The position numbers and the translations under genes are program-made. This document shows, one piece after another, positions 12,289-23,936 of a DNA stretch of 64,000 bases (position 1 is the stretch's first letter; each line of letters opens with the position of its first letter). A model generated the notes under the pieces. It saw only the letters and a list, made by a program, of their open reading frames with translations, made no database searches and was not told the DNA's origin. The DNA comes from Tetranychus cinnabarinus (taxonomy: Eukaryota; Arthropoda; Arachnida; Trombidiformes; Tetranychidae), in NCBI GenBank assembly GCA_022266195.1, contig WHVY01000004.1:5473501-5537500 (forward strand), in the 5' to 3' direction.

Positions 12289-14031
12289 TTTATGTTAAGC
12301 AGTAGACCATAATATGAAATATTTAATCAGATCTAATCCAAGTTGAACAGATTTCAACAGGTATCCTTCGATGTGAATTTTTAAACTTGATAAAAATGAT
12401 ACTTTCAGATGGAGATCTAACAATAGAAAAAAAACAACTGTCGACTAATAAAATTTATGTCAACAGATGAAGGAATTTTTCATATTACATCATTTTAAAG
12501 ATCAGCGTACAAGATTTAAAAGAAAGGTTTGAAGAAAACAATAATTTCTTTGTTTATTTTGATGATTAAGTTGATGATGGCACCTTTCAAATGACACAAG
12601 GGTTTATTGCTGAAAAACATGAGTAATCAGATCAGCAATGGACAACTTTACGTATAGAAAATGATCAGCAGCAATCGGCCATTCTGTGGCTATGAACGGA
12701 GGTTGAAATTGAATAAAAGAGTAATGCGAAAAGTAAGAAATATAAAATGCATGAGGACTGAAACACAATAAAAAGATGGTTGAAACAAAGAGTCAGTCAA
12801 TTGTCTCTTAAACAACTCAACTGACCATTTAACGATTCATCATCGGCCAACAAAAATGTCTCTACCAAAAACATTGCAAGAAGTCAAAATAAAACATGGC
12901 GGTTGTTAACTGACTGACGAGACAACAAACAGTAACAAAGATAAGACGATGTACTTATTATAATTATAATATTTATTCAGGCAGCAATTAGAAAATAAAC
13001 AAAGTCAAAGAAAGAAAGAAATAAAAAAAGACAGCAAAAGGGTTTGATTGGCTAATTGGTATAAATATTTTCTCACTGTCTTCAAATTTCGCATAATATG
13101 CATTGTTTATGTTTTACTGTCTTCTCGCACTCTCTCTTTCTTTGAATAACCAGGATCAAAAGTCAACGGTTTAAAGTCAACTCTATTCAAATTGTGAGTG
13201 TTTTTTAACTTTTAGGTGGTCAAGAACTGTTACTTGGTAAGCATTAATCATAAATCAACACCATATTTGATTAAATTTTTTTAAAATTTTTAACTTATTC
13301 CTTTTTTTCATGCTTCTTAATCTCAACTTGTTAAGAGCAGCCTTTTGGTTTTGAGTTTATGGACCAAGATAAGCAGATACCCGAAGACTGCGATACATTT
13401 CTTAGGCGAAAATGTCCTGATAATGGTTAGTTGGTGAGTAGTTGATTTATTGTTGACCCAAACTAATCAAGGAACAGGATAATGTTGAGCCTAAAATCCA
13501 TAATGATGAAAGAGTCAAAGAAATGAAACTGTAAATAACCATAACAATTGTGTATTGATAATAATGAAACTACTGGTAGATAATTAGAATGATGATGTCT
13601 ATTGTTCGTTGATCTGAATGAAATTTGTTCAACTTTACACTACTTCAGAAAAGTGGAGCTGACATTTCCATAAGATTTTAGTCTAATCCGATCTTTGAAT
13701 TATCCAAAAATGAACTTTGCAAAAATTTGACAAGAAAATGAGTCTACATTTTCACTTATGCCCTTTGCTTTCAATCCTTTTTTTTGTCTACTTTTTCTCT
13801 TTTGTATTGACTACTTATTGACTAGTGTATTATGCACTATTCAATACAATTTTAAATTTTAATTCCCTTGGTTTCACTAAATATGATCCATGGTCTCACT
13901 TAATTACAGTTAATCACGTATTAACCACAATTAAAGGCTTAAGAAGCATATTGTAGCAAAGAAAGACTGTCAACCCAAGAAGATAATAATAATGACATTG
14001 ATTGTAACGTTGATGTTGATGAAAATAGAGG
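12289..14031. other. intergenic, upstream of forkhead gene
   Basis: AT-rich DNA without a convincing frame. It must hold the forkhead promoter and 5' UTR on the minus strand. No tRNA, long repeat or conserved motif was recognised. The right end abuts the start of the duplicated Rpt5 sequence. Confidence 0.45.
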
Positions 14032-15003
14032 ATGGCTTTGGATTACAACCAGTTGCAATTATTCGAGCATTTTCTCAAATTTAATTTTGTTTTTGATACA
14101 TTTTTCCAATTAGTTAATCATCCTTTAATTTTCTTAATCATGGCCGACACTGATACAACAATGGAAGATCTTGAAGTAAGTTTTGATTGGTTTTTGTCAC
14201 CCAAATTATTTCTGGCTCTCATTTCTTATTGTCTGCTTTTTGCTGCTGACAAATTTATCTTTTCATAGCTAGAATGACGAAGCACTTGTAATTTCAAAAT
14301 AATTCAAATGAAAACAAATCTTAATGTTATTTTCACTAATTTTAATTTTTTATTCTTTCTCTCTTGATGGTCAGTGAAAAGAGGTTAAATTATGATATTA
14401 TTGGACAAACGCGCTTGTTAAACAAGGAAATTATGAGGAGCCAAGTTATGAAGATTGCCATGAACTCCGATCACCAATGGAAATATAGGGTTTCCAGAGC
14501 CATTACTTTCGGATTCCGAATAGCAACAGGAAGAGGACGGGATAGGCATTGAGCTAGACTTTCAGCACAAACGCACTGCTGGGATAAAAATATCAACAAA
14601 ACAGGTAAATTCATTCAATCTATTAATAGCTTGATTATATTCCTAATTCATTTCTATTTTTTCACAAATTTTACATTTATCAGACGCATATTCTCTCTGT
14701 CGTTTGGTTGAACCTGAATATTTGAAACCTGGAGATTTAATTGGAATGGACGAAGATTCTTACTTTATTTTATAGGCTTTATGACCCTTATAAAACATTG
14801 ATGGACCGTGCTTGTGCTCTGAGAACAAAACCCTTCTTCAAAATTAAAGGATCCAAGATTCAGTTGCGCTTTGGTGGAAGAGTCCAGCTTGTTCGAGATT
14901 CTGACGCTTCACAACATCTTGTTAGTAAAAGAAGGACATCCAGCTATTGTTTTCATTATAAGCTTGACGCCATCGGTACTAAAAGATTGACAGTGAAAAG
15001 CGT
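14032..15003 (+). pseudogene. decayed partial Rpt5 copy (intron-containing)
   Basis: A degraded segmental copy of the 5' half of Rpt5. Sequence from about 108 bp before the ATG is retained (14032-14139 matches 8461-8568). Exon 1 is intact at 14140-14175 with its GTAAGT donor. The copy of exon 2 (from about 14367) has lost the intron-1 acceptor before its first ATG, carries an internal deletion through the coiled-coil/OB region and ends in frame-breaking changes including a TAG. The exon 3 remnant (from about 14684) preserves a 'VEPE-LKPGDL-G' segment, then stops. The region from the end of exon 3 through intron 3 and Walker A is deleted, and the match resumes around the residues after Walker A, running through the substituted Walker B region to the DSEKAG equivalent near 15003, where it ends. 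Because introns are kept this is DNA-level duplication, not retroposition. The presence of several disabling changes makes function as an ATPase impossible. Confidence 0.93.
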
Positions 15004-18000
15004 AAAGTTCATCTTGAACATTTTGTTATAAACTTGATTTTCAATGAAAAAATGGACAAAAATGCTAATCCAATCTAAATAAGGGTTAAAGAGAGAAATA
15101 TTGAAAAGGATTGATCGTAAAGCCGATGAATCAGACTGATATTTGATAATGATAAATATCCTTTGAATTGGTGCATGTGATGGAGATCAGATGAAATGTC
15201 AAAACGGCAATCATTCGGTGTTCATTTTAAGTTAACAATAGGTTTAAACGTATTCTTTTTATTCTCCATCTTCTAATATTTCTCTTTTTTTTCTCTTCTC
15301 ATTCTTTTCTTTTGCAGGCTCCAACCAGTATTGAAAAGGACAAAGCCATATGACATTTCTTACAATAATAATAATCATAACCATAACAATAATAATCAAT
15401 CGTGAATCAATTACGCTTCACTAATTTGCAAATCATGTTGGCTTTATGGTTAAACATTATTTTGCTCAATTTTACCTGTTGAACTAACCAAACACAAATG
15501 AAAATTTAGGCCAATGTAATCATCTTATCTGTTCATTCATGTATTCACTCAACATGACGACAATTTTTTTTGTAGTCGATGCTCCTTTCTATAGACATTT
15601 TTAAGGTGCTTCAACTATCAAGTACATACAGATAACATATTATAATGTTATAATATTTATTTAGAAAATTTTTTTCAACTCAATTGAGCATTTTAATGTT
15701 CAACAAGCCGCAAATTATGCTTTTATAATTTGTTACAATAAAGTTGCAAATTATCCAATATATTAAATAAAATACAGTCGAGTATCCCAATTAGGTGTTA
15801 TTCAAATCCACAATTTTAAGAAACATTTGACTCTCTTGATCCTTGATCCTGATTCAACTAATTGTCTATATTATTCTTTAAAGCATATTATTATATGAAT
15901 AATTTTAACTCTGTTTTCCGTTTTTTCAGGTCATTACTATTTGAAGCAGGATTCACCTCTCGATTAAACAGCAACTGGAGTCGATTCTTGTCCAAGCCGG
16001 AGTTAGTTATGGATGCAAATTAAAAGGAAACTTCCAAGTCCTTCAAGTGTACATGTACAAGTGATTTTGGTATTATTGTCGTTGTGCCATTGTCGCTGTT
16101 ATTAACGAAAGAAGTAGAAAATTAGTTTAATTGTTGAAAATCAATTTATCACAAGATGACGATAATGATGCTTATGTTAATATTAATACATCAAGAATCA
16201 AAATATATAAAGGCAAAGGGAAAACGGCGATTGTAAAGCACTTTTTACCCCATTCCATCCTCCTTCTTAAGTTAAATCTTTTTTTTCACTTCCAAGATAG
16301 TCAAAAGTCTTTTCATCTTCCTTTCGTCAAGTTTGACAAAGCAAAATGTCAATAGTCACAATTGATATTAGAAAGAAATCACAACATAAACGTTATTACT
16401 AGAATACGCAGACACACACACGGAGAGAAAGACGCAAAGACCTTGCCTAACTTACGATGCCAACCCTCTAACCTAAACCCTCCTCCTATCAATGAAATTG
16501 TATCAGGACAATAATGAGGAAGATGAAAATGATGTTGATTAGGTAGACACAAATGAACATAAAAGTGAGGTGGTTATGTTGCGGTGAGAAATGCAGTCAA
16601 AGCACAGTGACAACAACACAACAAAAAAACGGTCTTGACTGTTTTTCAGCCTTTATGATTATGGTTATATTATTATGCCCATTATTATTTAGACTGTATT
16701 AAAGAGAAGAATGGAAAGAGAGATAAGTCCTGAATACGGATAGACTTTTTCCACTCAGGGAGTTTCAATCCCAAAATAATACAGTTCAAACTGTATACAA
16801 GTTAAATGGAAGCAAAAGAAGGAGAAGAAGAAGAATAAAAGTAAAATATATTTAAATATATTATACGCCAATAAGGTAACATATAAGTTATATCCATGTA
16901 TTAGCTTATGAACCTTTCTTTCTGCTTTTGGTTTTAACGATTTGTCTTTGTGTGCTTCTGTTGTAGACTTTAAAAGAGACCAATTTTCTGAATCAATGGA
17001 GACGTAACCTTTATCTACACCTACCTCTGCGCTCTTTGGTTTTAGCCTCGCTCTTTTTGTTATAGTCATGTGTGTGGCTATGCGTCCTTTAGTTATTGCC
17101 TTGCAACTTGTATTACTTTTTTGATCCCCTTTTGTTTGGACAACTTTTCACAAATCACTTTTACCGATTGAACCATAGTAAATTTTAGCCGGTAATACCT
17201 TTTGCCTTTTTCAATCCATACTTGTCCCAGTCAACACCATAACCATCGTCATCATCATTACCATCAACAGTGTAATCATGATGAACAAGACAATCCTATA
17301 AAGCGTCTCAAGTGAGTCTCACTCAACATTGCTCTTGATTTGAAATGGCCAATGACCACCCCTGACCTTCTCTCTCTTCTTTCTCTCTCTATTGACCCTA
17401 ATCTTGCTCAAATAGTATGCTCATTGAGCTACCTAGAGACATGAAAAAGGCAAGAAGACAAGAAACAAACATCTTTTGTTCCATCCTCTAAACCTGACCA
17501 TTGAAAGATAATCATCTCCTATTTGTTCATTTACCAATTGAAATTTTACTCATTACCGTTTTGTCCACTGGTTTACACAAACATGACAATTAACTAAGGA
17601 TATAAAGTTAATCGTCTTTTTTTGTTGCTCAGCTACAATTTAATATCATTTCAATCATTACAGAAGATTTATCCAGATTAATATCCAAGCGACAATCAAG
17701 ATAGTTAGACCACAATAAATCCATGAACTTCATAATCAATGCAAATTTTCAAACCTTTTACATTATTAAATATTTCTTTCAACCTCTTCTACTTTTAGAA
17801 ACGTAATGGCAACATTAATAACAATAAATGTTTTAAAAGACTTTTTTTTCTCCTTTTATTGTGGTCTAATATTTTTGACCACATCACCAGCCCCAGTGAC
17901 ATGGGACAACAAAACGACAGCAAAAAGGTGACATATCAAATGACCATTGTACACAACAAAACAAATTGTCAAGCCAACAACAAAAAATGAATGGTAAACA

Positions 18001-19435
18001 TTTTAACTGAAAGACAGGAATCCAAGAAAATGTTGAAATGAAATAATGTGATTGGAGCAAATAATAATCAATATAAAAATATTTGTCTTGACCCATGACC
18101 TCAACCACTAAACCCGTTAACAAAGGTCCAAATCATAACTTTGAAGCCATTTCAACTCTGCCAATACTTTTGTCTACCTTTACATACATAATTTGATATC
18201 TGTTAATGGACTATCCAGCTTTAAGAGTTTAATTCACTCTCTAACAATTGAACAATTTGTTAACTGTTAACACCTTTACCGTTCAATAAATATCAATAAA
18301 ATTGTCATTGAAATCACAACCACTTGTAAGAGCTAAACTCAAATATTAGCTGATTTGATGGTAAACATATTTCATTGTCAATGTAAGGCCTAACCAGGAA
18401 CCTAAATTAATCCTTCCAGTAACAGTTATTAATAATTTTTGATAAATAGAGCGACATTCGAGGTCAATTGGGTTGTTAAGTTGAAAGATTTACAGATTAG
18501 CCTTATTAATGATAACCCTTTGTTCAAGCCTGGTTCAAGTTGATTATCGGATGAAACCTGAGAAACATCGTCTCAAACTGGAAACTGGTAAAATCTGGTT
18601 AAACATGATCTATAATTTTGTTAATATTGTGATATTAATGCGAAAAGGTTTAATTGAAAAGCAAAATTATTCAATCATCTCATCATCATTCAGCTTTTTT
18701 CCTTCTCTTCTTCTGTCTCTCTCTGTTCAAGATTGGATAATCTTATTAGTGATTTTATAATAAAAGTTCATCATTGAAGTATCACTTGAAGATTGAGATA
18801 TTTTTGTCACAACAACAACTACGATCTTAACAATGGCCAATTGTCATTTGCTCATTGTTAATCTACTTTTGGCCCATTTTGCCTTTGGTTTCAACTTGCT
18901 TCCTTGGCTTTCCTAAAATGCTTCACATAATTTTTGTCACTTTTTTATATAACAATAATTTAGTGTTAATAGTTCTGTTCACAATCTCCTATTTTTTTGC
19001 TGTTTTTGTTGTCATACGTTTGTGACACTAACACATTACACTTCTCATAACACTGCCTTTCAATTTTAACAAAAGCTGCTACTTACACTTTGAATATTGT
19101 ACTTGTGTACTTGATCATAATATAAAATGATATTTCAATCAACTAAATTTTTGCTTCTTCTTCCTTCTCTATTAAGTGTCTAACATCAATCGAGGCACAC
19201 ACAGTCGACACTGGCATTCATATTAAACGAGTGCTATTAGCTGAACACTTGAAAAGAGATGAAGAAGGATCAGAAGTTGGGAAAAGGTTACATTAAAATG
19301 ATTTTCATTTAGGAAGCAGGTTACAGGTGAGAAGCTAAACAAAACCATGATAGATGCCAACATTGATTACAATTGGTCAGATAATTGAGGAAAACAAAAG
19401 ATGGAAACTGGGCAAGAAATAGCGGAAAGGGTGGG
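15004..19435. other. intergenic between Rpt5 pseudogene and tailless locus
   Basis: About 4.4 kb with only short frames. Possible non-coding exon edges are seen at 15319 (TTTTGCAG acceptor after a pyrimidine tract) and 15931 (TTTTTTCAG), but no open frame follows either. CT-rich sequence lies at about 17365-17395. The 104-codon minus-strand frame at 16755-17069 ends in a poly-Phe/Leu stretch from a GAA/GAG tract and is not convincing. Confidence 0.45.
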
Positions 19436-19668
19436 ACAGGCCCCTCAGATTTCGCCCCAAGTTGGCTTCTCTCTCTACCCTCACACTGTACTATAGAGTA
19501 TAAACAATCCTAAATTAACATATTTTCACTCCTCATGAGGTGTTCCTCCAATCTGATAACTTTTTTTGTTCCTTGTTTCACCAATTTTCCAACATCTATC
19601 CATGAACAATCAGGTAAAACATTATTTAGAATGTACCTTTGAAAGTGTGTGGAGATCGTTCATTTGAA
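19436..19668 (+). pseudogene. decayed copy of tailless first-exon region
   Basis: Diverged duplicate of 21395-21712, the 5' flank and first exon of the tailless-type gene. Shared landmarks in order: the CAAGTTGGC...TTCTCTC segment, the ACTGTACTATA/AATCCTAAAT segment, the TTGTTTC...TTTTC stretch, CATCTATCCATGAACAATCA, and the start of the first zinc finger. The pseudo-exon runs from the ATG at 19602 to about 19660. It has an indel just after the AACAATCA and the first zinc-binding Cys codon is changed (the equivalent of TGC reads TTG), so it cannot form the first finger. It joins abruptly to the repeat starting at 19669. Confidence 0.85.
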
Positions 19669-20342
19669 AGAAGCTTCTCTGGTCAATTTGTTTTGATTAT
19701 TTCCAATCTAAATGACTATTACCGCTACTTTTATCATAATTAATAGGTTGATTGGAAAAGTTAAAGATGGTTATTAACTGAGTAATGAAACTGGTGTGAA
19801 ACTCTTCCATTGACCTTAAAACCAAATGACTTTGTTCCCATAGGTTAACAGGTCACCGATCCGTTAAACATATTACAATTATTTCGCTAATTCTGGTTTA
19901 CTAAAGCATAACAGACCGTCTAATCGTCATACAAACAGATATGTTAACTGTTAATGCAACATTTTGTCTTTGCAATCAGTAAGTATTGGAAGCAGATTGA
20001 GGTTGAAATCAAAAAATTGGTCCAACATTAACATAAGTTCCCATTGAATGTTTATGATAATATCGCCTCTTGATAATGCGCTTTTGAAGAGGCCAAAATA
20101 ATATTATATTTTTCAATATCATGATAATATTATTATTTAACAATGGCTAGGATGAAGAGACCCAAGACCCTGGACGGTATGAAGGTAAAAACAAGAAGCT
20201 GTTGGATAATCATCTTCATCTCATCCCTTTTCCACTGGATGTTTGTCTGTAATTATCCTGAAAATTTTCACACAGGTAAGGAGCCATTGAGCCATACATT
20301 AACCATAAACCGTTACGCGGCTGAAAATGGACACACAAATGA
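19669..20342 (+). repeat. direct repeat B, copy 1 (pairs with 25092-25746)
   Basis: Nearly identical by eye to 25092-25746, in the same orientation. Differences are scattered substitutions plus a deletion of about 15 nt in copy 2 near 25300 and a 3-nt deletion within the ORF. The copy begins at the point where the decayed tailless exon breaks off. It contains the ATG-initiated frame at 20143. Higher identity than the other duplicated blocks suggests this is the most recent duplication, or one under constraint or gene conversion. Confidence 0.92.
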
Positions 20343-20394
20343 TATAAAGTCAACTCTCTCAAAGTTAATCTTTAGAGGATTGACTAAAGAGTAA
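20143..20394 (+). CDS. hypothetical 83-residue ORF in repeat B copy 1
   Basis: Unrecognised small frame. It starts with a basic MARMKRPKTLDGMK segment, then a hydrophobic stretch at about residues 20-36 (CWIIIFISSLFHWMFVC) that could be a membrane segment or signal anchor, then a polar tail. The last 16 or so codons lie beyond the duplicated block and differ from copy 2. ATGAAG followed by GTAAAA at codon 14 could be a splice donor, so the true product, if any, may be spliced. Support for coding: between the two copies the changes in this frame are a clean one-codon deletion, one synonymous Glu codon and one Phe-to-Ser, with no frameshift. It may equally be a chance frame inside a recent duplicate. 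Confidence 0.3.
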   Translation: MARMKRPKTLDGMKVKTRSCWIIIFISSLFHWMFVCNYPENFHTGKEPLSHTLTINRYAAENGHTNDIKSTLSKLIFRGLTKE

Positions 20395-20561
20395 AGGAGT
20401 CTTCTTTACTCTTCGGGACTGACTGTATGACTTTGTTTTAATGTTCAACGTTTATCTTTCCATTGCTTTTTAAGATTAGACAAATCATTCAAAATAAATT
20501 GATACAATTAAACTAGACTTAATTGAATGAATATCCATCTTTTTGGTTATACTTGGAACAC

Positions 20562-21279
20562 GATGATCTGAGTCGACTGATTTGAAACAATCAAGTTTAC
20601 AGGGAAGTTCATCTTCAAGGGGTCAACGGTGTAAGCATCGAAGTGAGTCAAAGTATCATTTGATTTGATCTTTTGCGCCCGGACTTAATATATTACTTAT
20701 GCTGTTGATTGAAATTGACTCTTGTTCATCAGCTTGCTTAATTTTTCATGATATATTGCATTATTATGCAATCTACTTTCAAATCTCAAGATTGGAAAAT
20801 ATTGATTGTGATTAAGGCCAGATTATCAACGTAATCATTTACAACTTTAGTTTACGATTGTGACAATCAAATTGTTTGTGCTTTCAGTTTACAGTAAAAG
20901 GAAATGAATCTCATAAGAAAATCTTTGCAACTGGAAGATCATACTGACCAAAGTTGTACTGATATTTGTATTTGGATGGATTGATAAACATAATTTAAGT
21001 AGCCATTCATTCATTATGATTTGTTTGTGTTTCATGCAACAATCAACAAAAAATGGTTACATCATTTATCGATAGAGAGATAAATTAATTAACTTTTAGT
21101 TTTGAACTTGGGAATTGAAAGGTTTAAAAAAGTGAAAACAAAAAGTCAATATCACTTGTTATATCAAAATATACTTTAATTTAAATGGTTCAATCAATCA
21201 GTTGCTATTATGGTGTGTCCTTTGATCCATGGAAACTAAACTTGAAAATTGATAAGTTGGTCACTTATATCCGCTAATA
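20562..21279 (+). repeat. direct repeat C, copy 1 (pairs with 23127-23828)
   Basis: A block of about 710 bp, same orientation as its partner. It begins with GATGATCTGAGTCGACTG and ends with AAGTTGGTCACTTAT in both copies. The copies are clearly homologous throughout, with many substitutions and small indels. The two copies bracket the tailless-type gene, one immediately 5' and the other starting 18 bp after its stop codon. No coding frame is conserved between them. Confidence 0.9.
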
Positions 21280-21644
21280 AAGCATGGATCCATTCAATGA
21301 AAGACTAGGAATAAAAGTTGAAGATTGTGAATGTTGATGTGGATAACAGTATTAGTTAACTATCAAGTTAACCAGTAAGAGTGAGACTGATATCAGCGCC
21401 CTCATGTTTATGCCACCAAGTTGGCCTCTTCTCTCGGATGAAAAAGTATCGCTCTTTATTTGCTGTTTGGCTTGTACTATATACTGTTCTCACTATACTG
21501 TACTATAATCAATCCTAAATGCTCAATCTTTTTAATATAAACTTTTTTTTCATTCCCAATTCGCTGTTGAGCTGATATCGAGCATATTCTGGTTGATAAC
21601 TTATCCTTTGTTTCTTATTTTCACCACTATTCCATCATCTATCC

Positions 21645-23109
21645 ATGAACAATCAAACAGGTAGAATATTATTAGACGTACCTTGCAAAGTGTGCGGAGA
21701 CCATTCATCAGGCAAACATTACGGGATCTATGCTTGTGATGGGTAAGCATAAAACCTTAGACTTGAATGTTCACAATTAATTTTGCATCAATATTGATCT
21801 CTTTTCTTTCTCTTTATCATTTTACAATTAAAATTAGATGTGCTGGATTTTTCAAAGTAAGTTTTTCTCTTCATTTCAATTTTCCATTGCTTGAAATAAC
21901 AATTATTTTTATCAATCATTTTCATAATTTCTTTTTCTTTTCCTTATTCTGTGCCTGTGTTTGTACCTGTCATCATTGATACCGGAATCATCATCAACCT
22001 TTTTATTTGTGCTTGTGCTGTGTTTAGAGATCAATTAGAAAGGACAGAAAATACACTTGCAAAGCGAGAGGAGCTTCAAACAATAATTGTCCAGTTGATA
22101 AAATTCATCGCAATCAGTGTCGTGCTTGTAGATTGAGAAAATGTGCTGAAGCTGGAATGAATAAAGACGCTGTTCAGCATGAAAGAGGACCTCGAAACGC
22201 AACTCAAAGGAGACAAACTTTTGGACTTGATCAGGTGTGATAATTTTGTGTGTGTTTTTAATCATCATTATACATGATGAGGACCAAATTAGGATATAAT
22301 ATTAACCTACAAGTTTTAATGTTCATTTTTCTTTCCATAGGCACTGTTTCTCCGATCTAAAAGTTCACCATTACTTTCCTTTGGTTTGGGTTCTCCAAAT
22401 GATCAATCACTAACAACCAGACTTCCATCACCAAGTTCACTTCCATCATTACCATTAAATTTATCATGTCCATGTCATCCTGCATTTGCACCACCATTTA
22501 TCCACAGTTTCTCACCCTTTTGCCTTCCAGCCTTGAATTTACCTAGGGTAAGAATATGATAAATTTTTTAAAAAATAAACTTACACTCAAAAGCCTCTTG
22601 CCACTCAAAATTGTCAACCTAACTTACTTACCTAGGTAAACATGGGAATAAGTTAAATCCGATAATTTTGGAAACAGCTGAAAACACTCAGAATTAGAAA
22701 GTTAAACAGTAGCAAGTGTGTTTTTTCAATGTGATTTATTATTAACATACTATTTACTGGATTAACCGCAGTGGATTAACTCTATCTACATCTGAATAAC
22801 TCAGGCCTGAATATACCATTGGCCAAGCACAGAAACTTTGAAATTATTTTGGACTAATTTTGTTGTTTTTCTTGTTTTGTTTCTTATTTCCAGGCCATGT
22901 TTCTAGGAGCAACTACACCTCCAATGTGGTCTTTAGGTTTAACTTCAAGAGCGGATCATCACAATCCTCATCATAACTCTCATCACAATAACCATAATCA
23001 TCATCAAACCAGTATTAGTAATCATCTTGCCAACTCTAAAGACTCGTTCTTCTCATTAACACCTCGTTTACCAGCATCGCCTGTTAGTACATCATCGCCA
23101 AGTCGTTAG
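21645..23109 (+). CDS. tll: tailless-type nuclear receptor (NR2E), no ligand-binding domain seen
   Basis: Five exons by frame and splice sites: 21645-21742, 21838-21856, 22028-22234, 22341-22547, 22894-23109; 248 residues. The DNA-binding domain is unmistakable: [35 protein letters not shown] with finger-1 cysteines at 14, 17, 31, 34 and the P-box CDGCAGFF typical of Tailless; finger-2 cysteines at 50, 60, 70, 73; then RLRKC and MNKDAVQHERGPRNATQRR, the C-terminal extension shared with Tailless/TLX. The rest is Ser/Pro-rich (exon 4) and His/Asn-rich (exon 5, about residues 192-212) and ends at TAG without any ligand-binding domain; the family is normally 380-450 residues. Tailless acts as a nuclear repressor in head/terminal patterning and brain development in arthropods. 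The start at 21645 is the nearest Met before the conserved RILLDVPCK; the frame is open further upstream, so an extra 5' exon is possible. Either the gene is naturally truncated (like Knirps-type receptors), or later exons follow a donor inside exon 5 (GTTAGT near 23088). Confidence 0.9.
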
Positions 23110-23129
23110 CATTTGGATATAAAATTGAT
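23013..23129 (+). repeat. direct repeat D, copy 1 (3' end of tailless exon 5)
   Basis: The last 97 bp of the final tailless exon plus about 20 bp of flank. A second copy lies at 23824-23936. Copy 1 is followed immediately by repeat C copy 2, and that by repeat D copy 2, giving the order D-C-D. Confidence 0.85.
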
Positions 23130-23828
23130 GATCTGAGTCGACTGATTTGAAACAATCAAGTTTACAGGGAAGTTCATCTTCAAGCTTTCAACAGTGTGAA
23201 TCATCATTCGAGATGCATCCGACTTAATTTATTACTGATGCTGTTGATTGAAATTGTGTTCAACATCGACTCTTGTCCACCAGCTTGTTTAATTCTTTCA
23301 TGACATATTGCATTATTATTATGCAATTTTCTTTCAAATCTCAAGATTGGAAAATATTGATTTTGATTAAGGCCGTTATCAAGATAATTAGCAACATCTT
23401 TGGTTTACGATTGTGACAATCAAATTGTTTGTGCTTTCAGCTTACAGCAAAAGGAAATGAGTCTCATTAGAAGACCTTTTCGCCTTGGAAGATCACACTG
23501 ACCAAAGCTGTACTGATATTTGTATTTGAATGAATTGATAAACACAATTTAAATAGCCATTCATTCATTATGATTTGTTTGTGTGTTCATGCAACAATCA
23601 ACAACAAATGGTTACATCATTCATCAGTAAGGAGATAAATCAATTAACTTTTGGTCTTGAACCTGAAAATTGTTTGAAAGGTTTAAAAAAGTGAAAACAA
23701 AAAGTCAATATCACTTGTTACATAAAAATATACTTTAAAAATGGTTTCAATCAATCAGTTGCCATCCTTTGATTCGTGGAGCCTAAACTTGAAAATTGAT
23801 AAGTTGGTCACTTATTTCCACTGATATT
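23127..23828 (+). repeat. direct repeat C, copy 2
   Basis: Partner of 20562-21279, beginning just after the tailless stop codon and ending at the start of the second repeat D. Diverged by substitutions and short indels but collinear throughout. If transcribed it would form tailless 3' UTR. Confidence 0.9.
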
Positions 23829-23936
23829 AATATTCACCTTGCCAACTCAAAGACTCGTTCTTCTCATTAACACCTCGTTCACCAGCATCGCCCATTAGTG
23901 CATAGTCGCCAAGTCGTTTGGATATAAAATTGATGT
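23824..23936 (+). repeat. direct repeat D, copy 2 (decayed tailless exon end)
   Basis: Copy of 23013-23129. The segment corresponding to LANSKDSFFSLTPRLPASP is recognisable, but a frameshift (ACTCTAAAG reduced to ACTCAAAG) and loss of a few bases at the stop-codon position make it non-coding. Confidence 0.85.
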
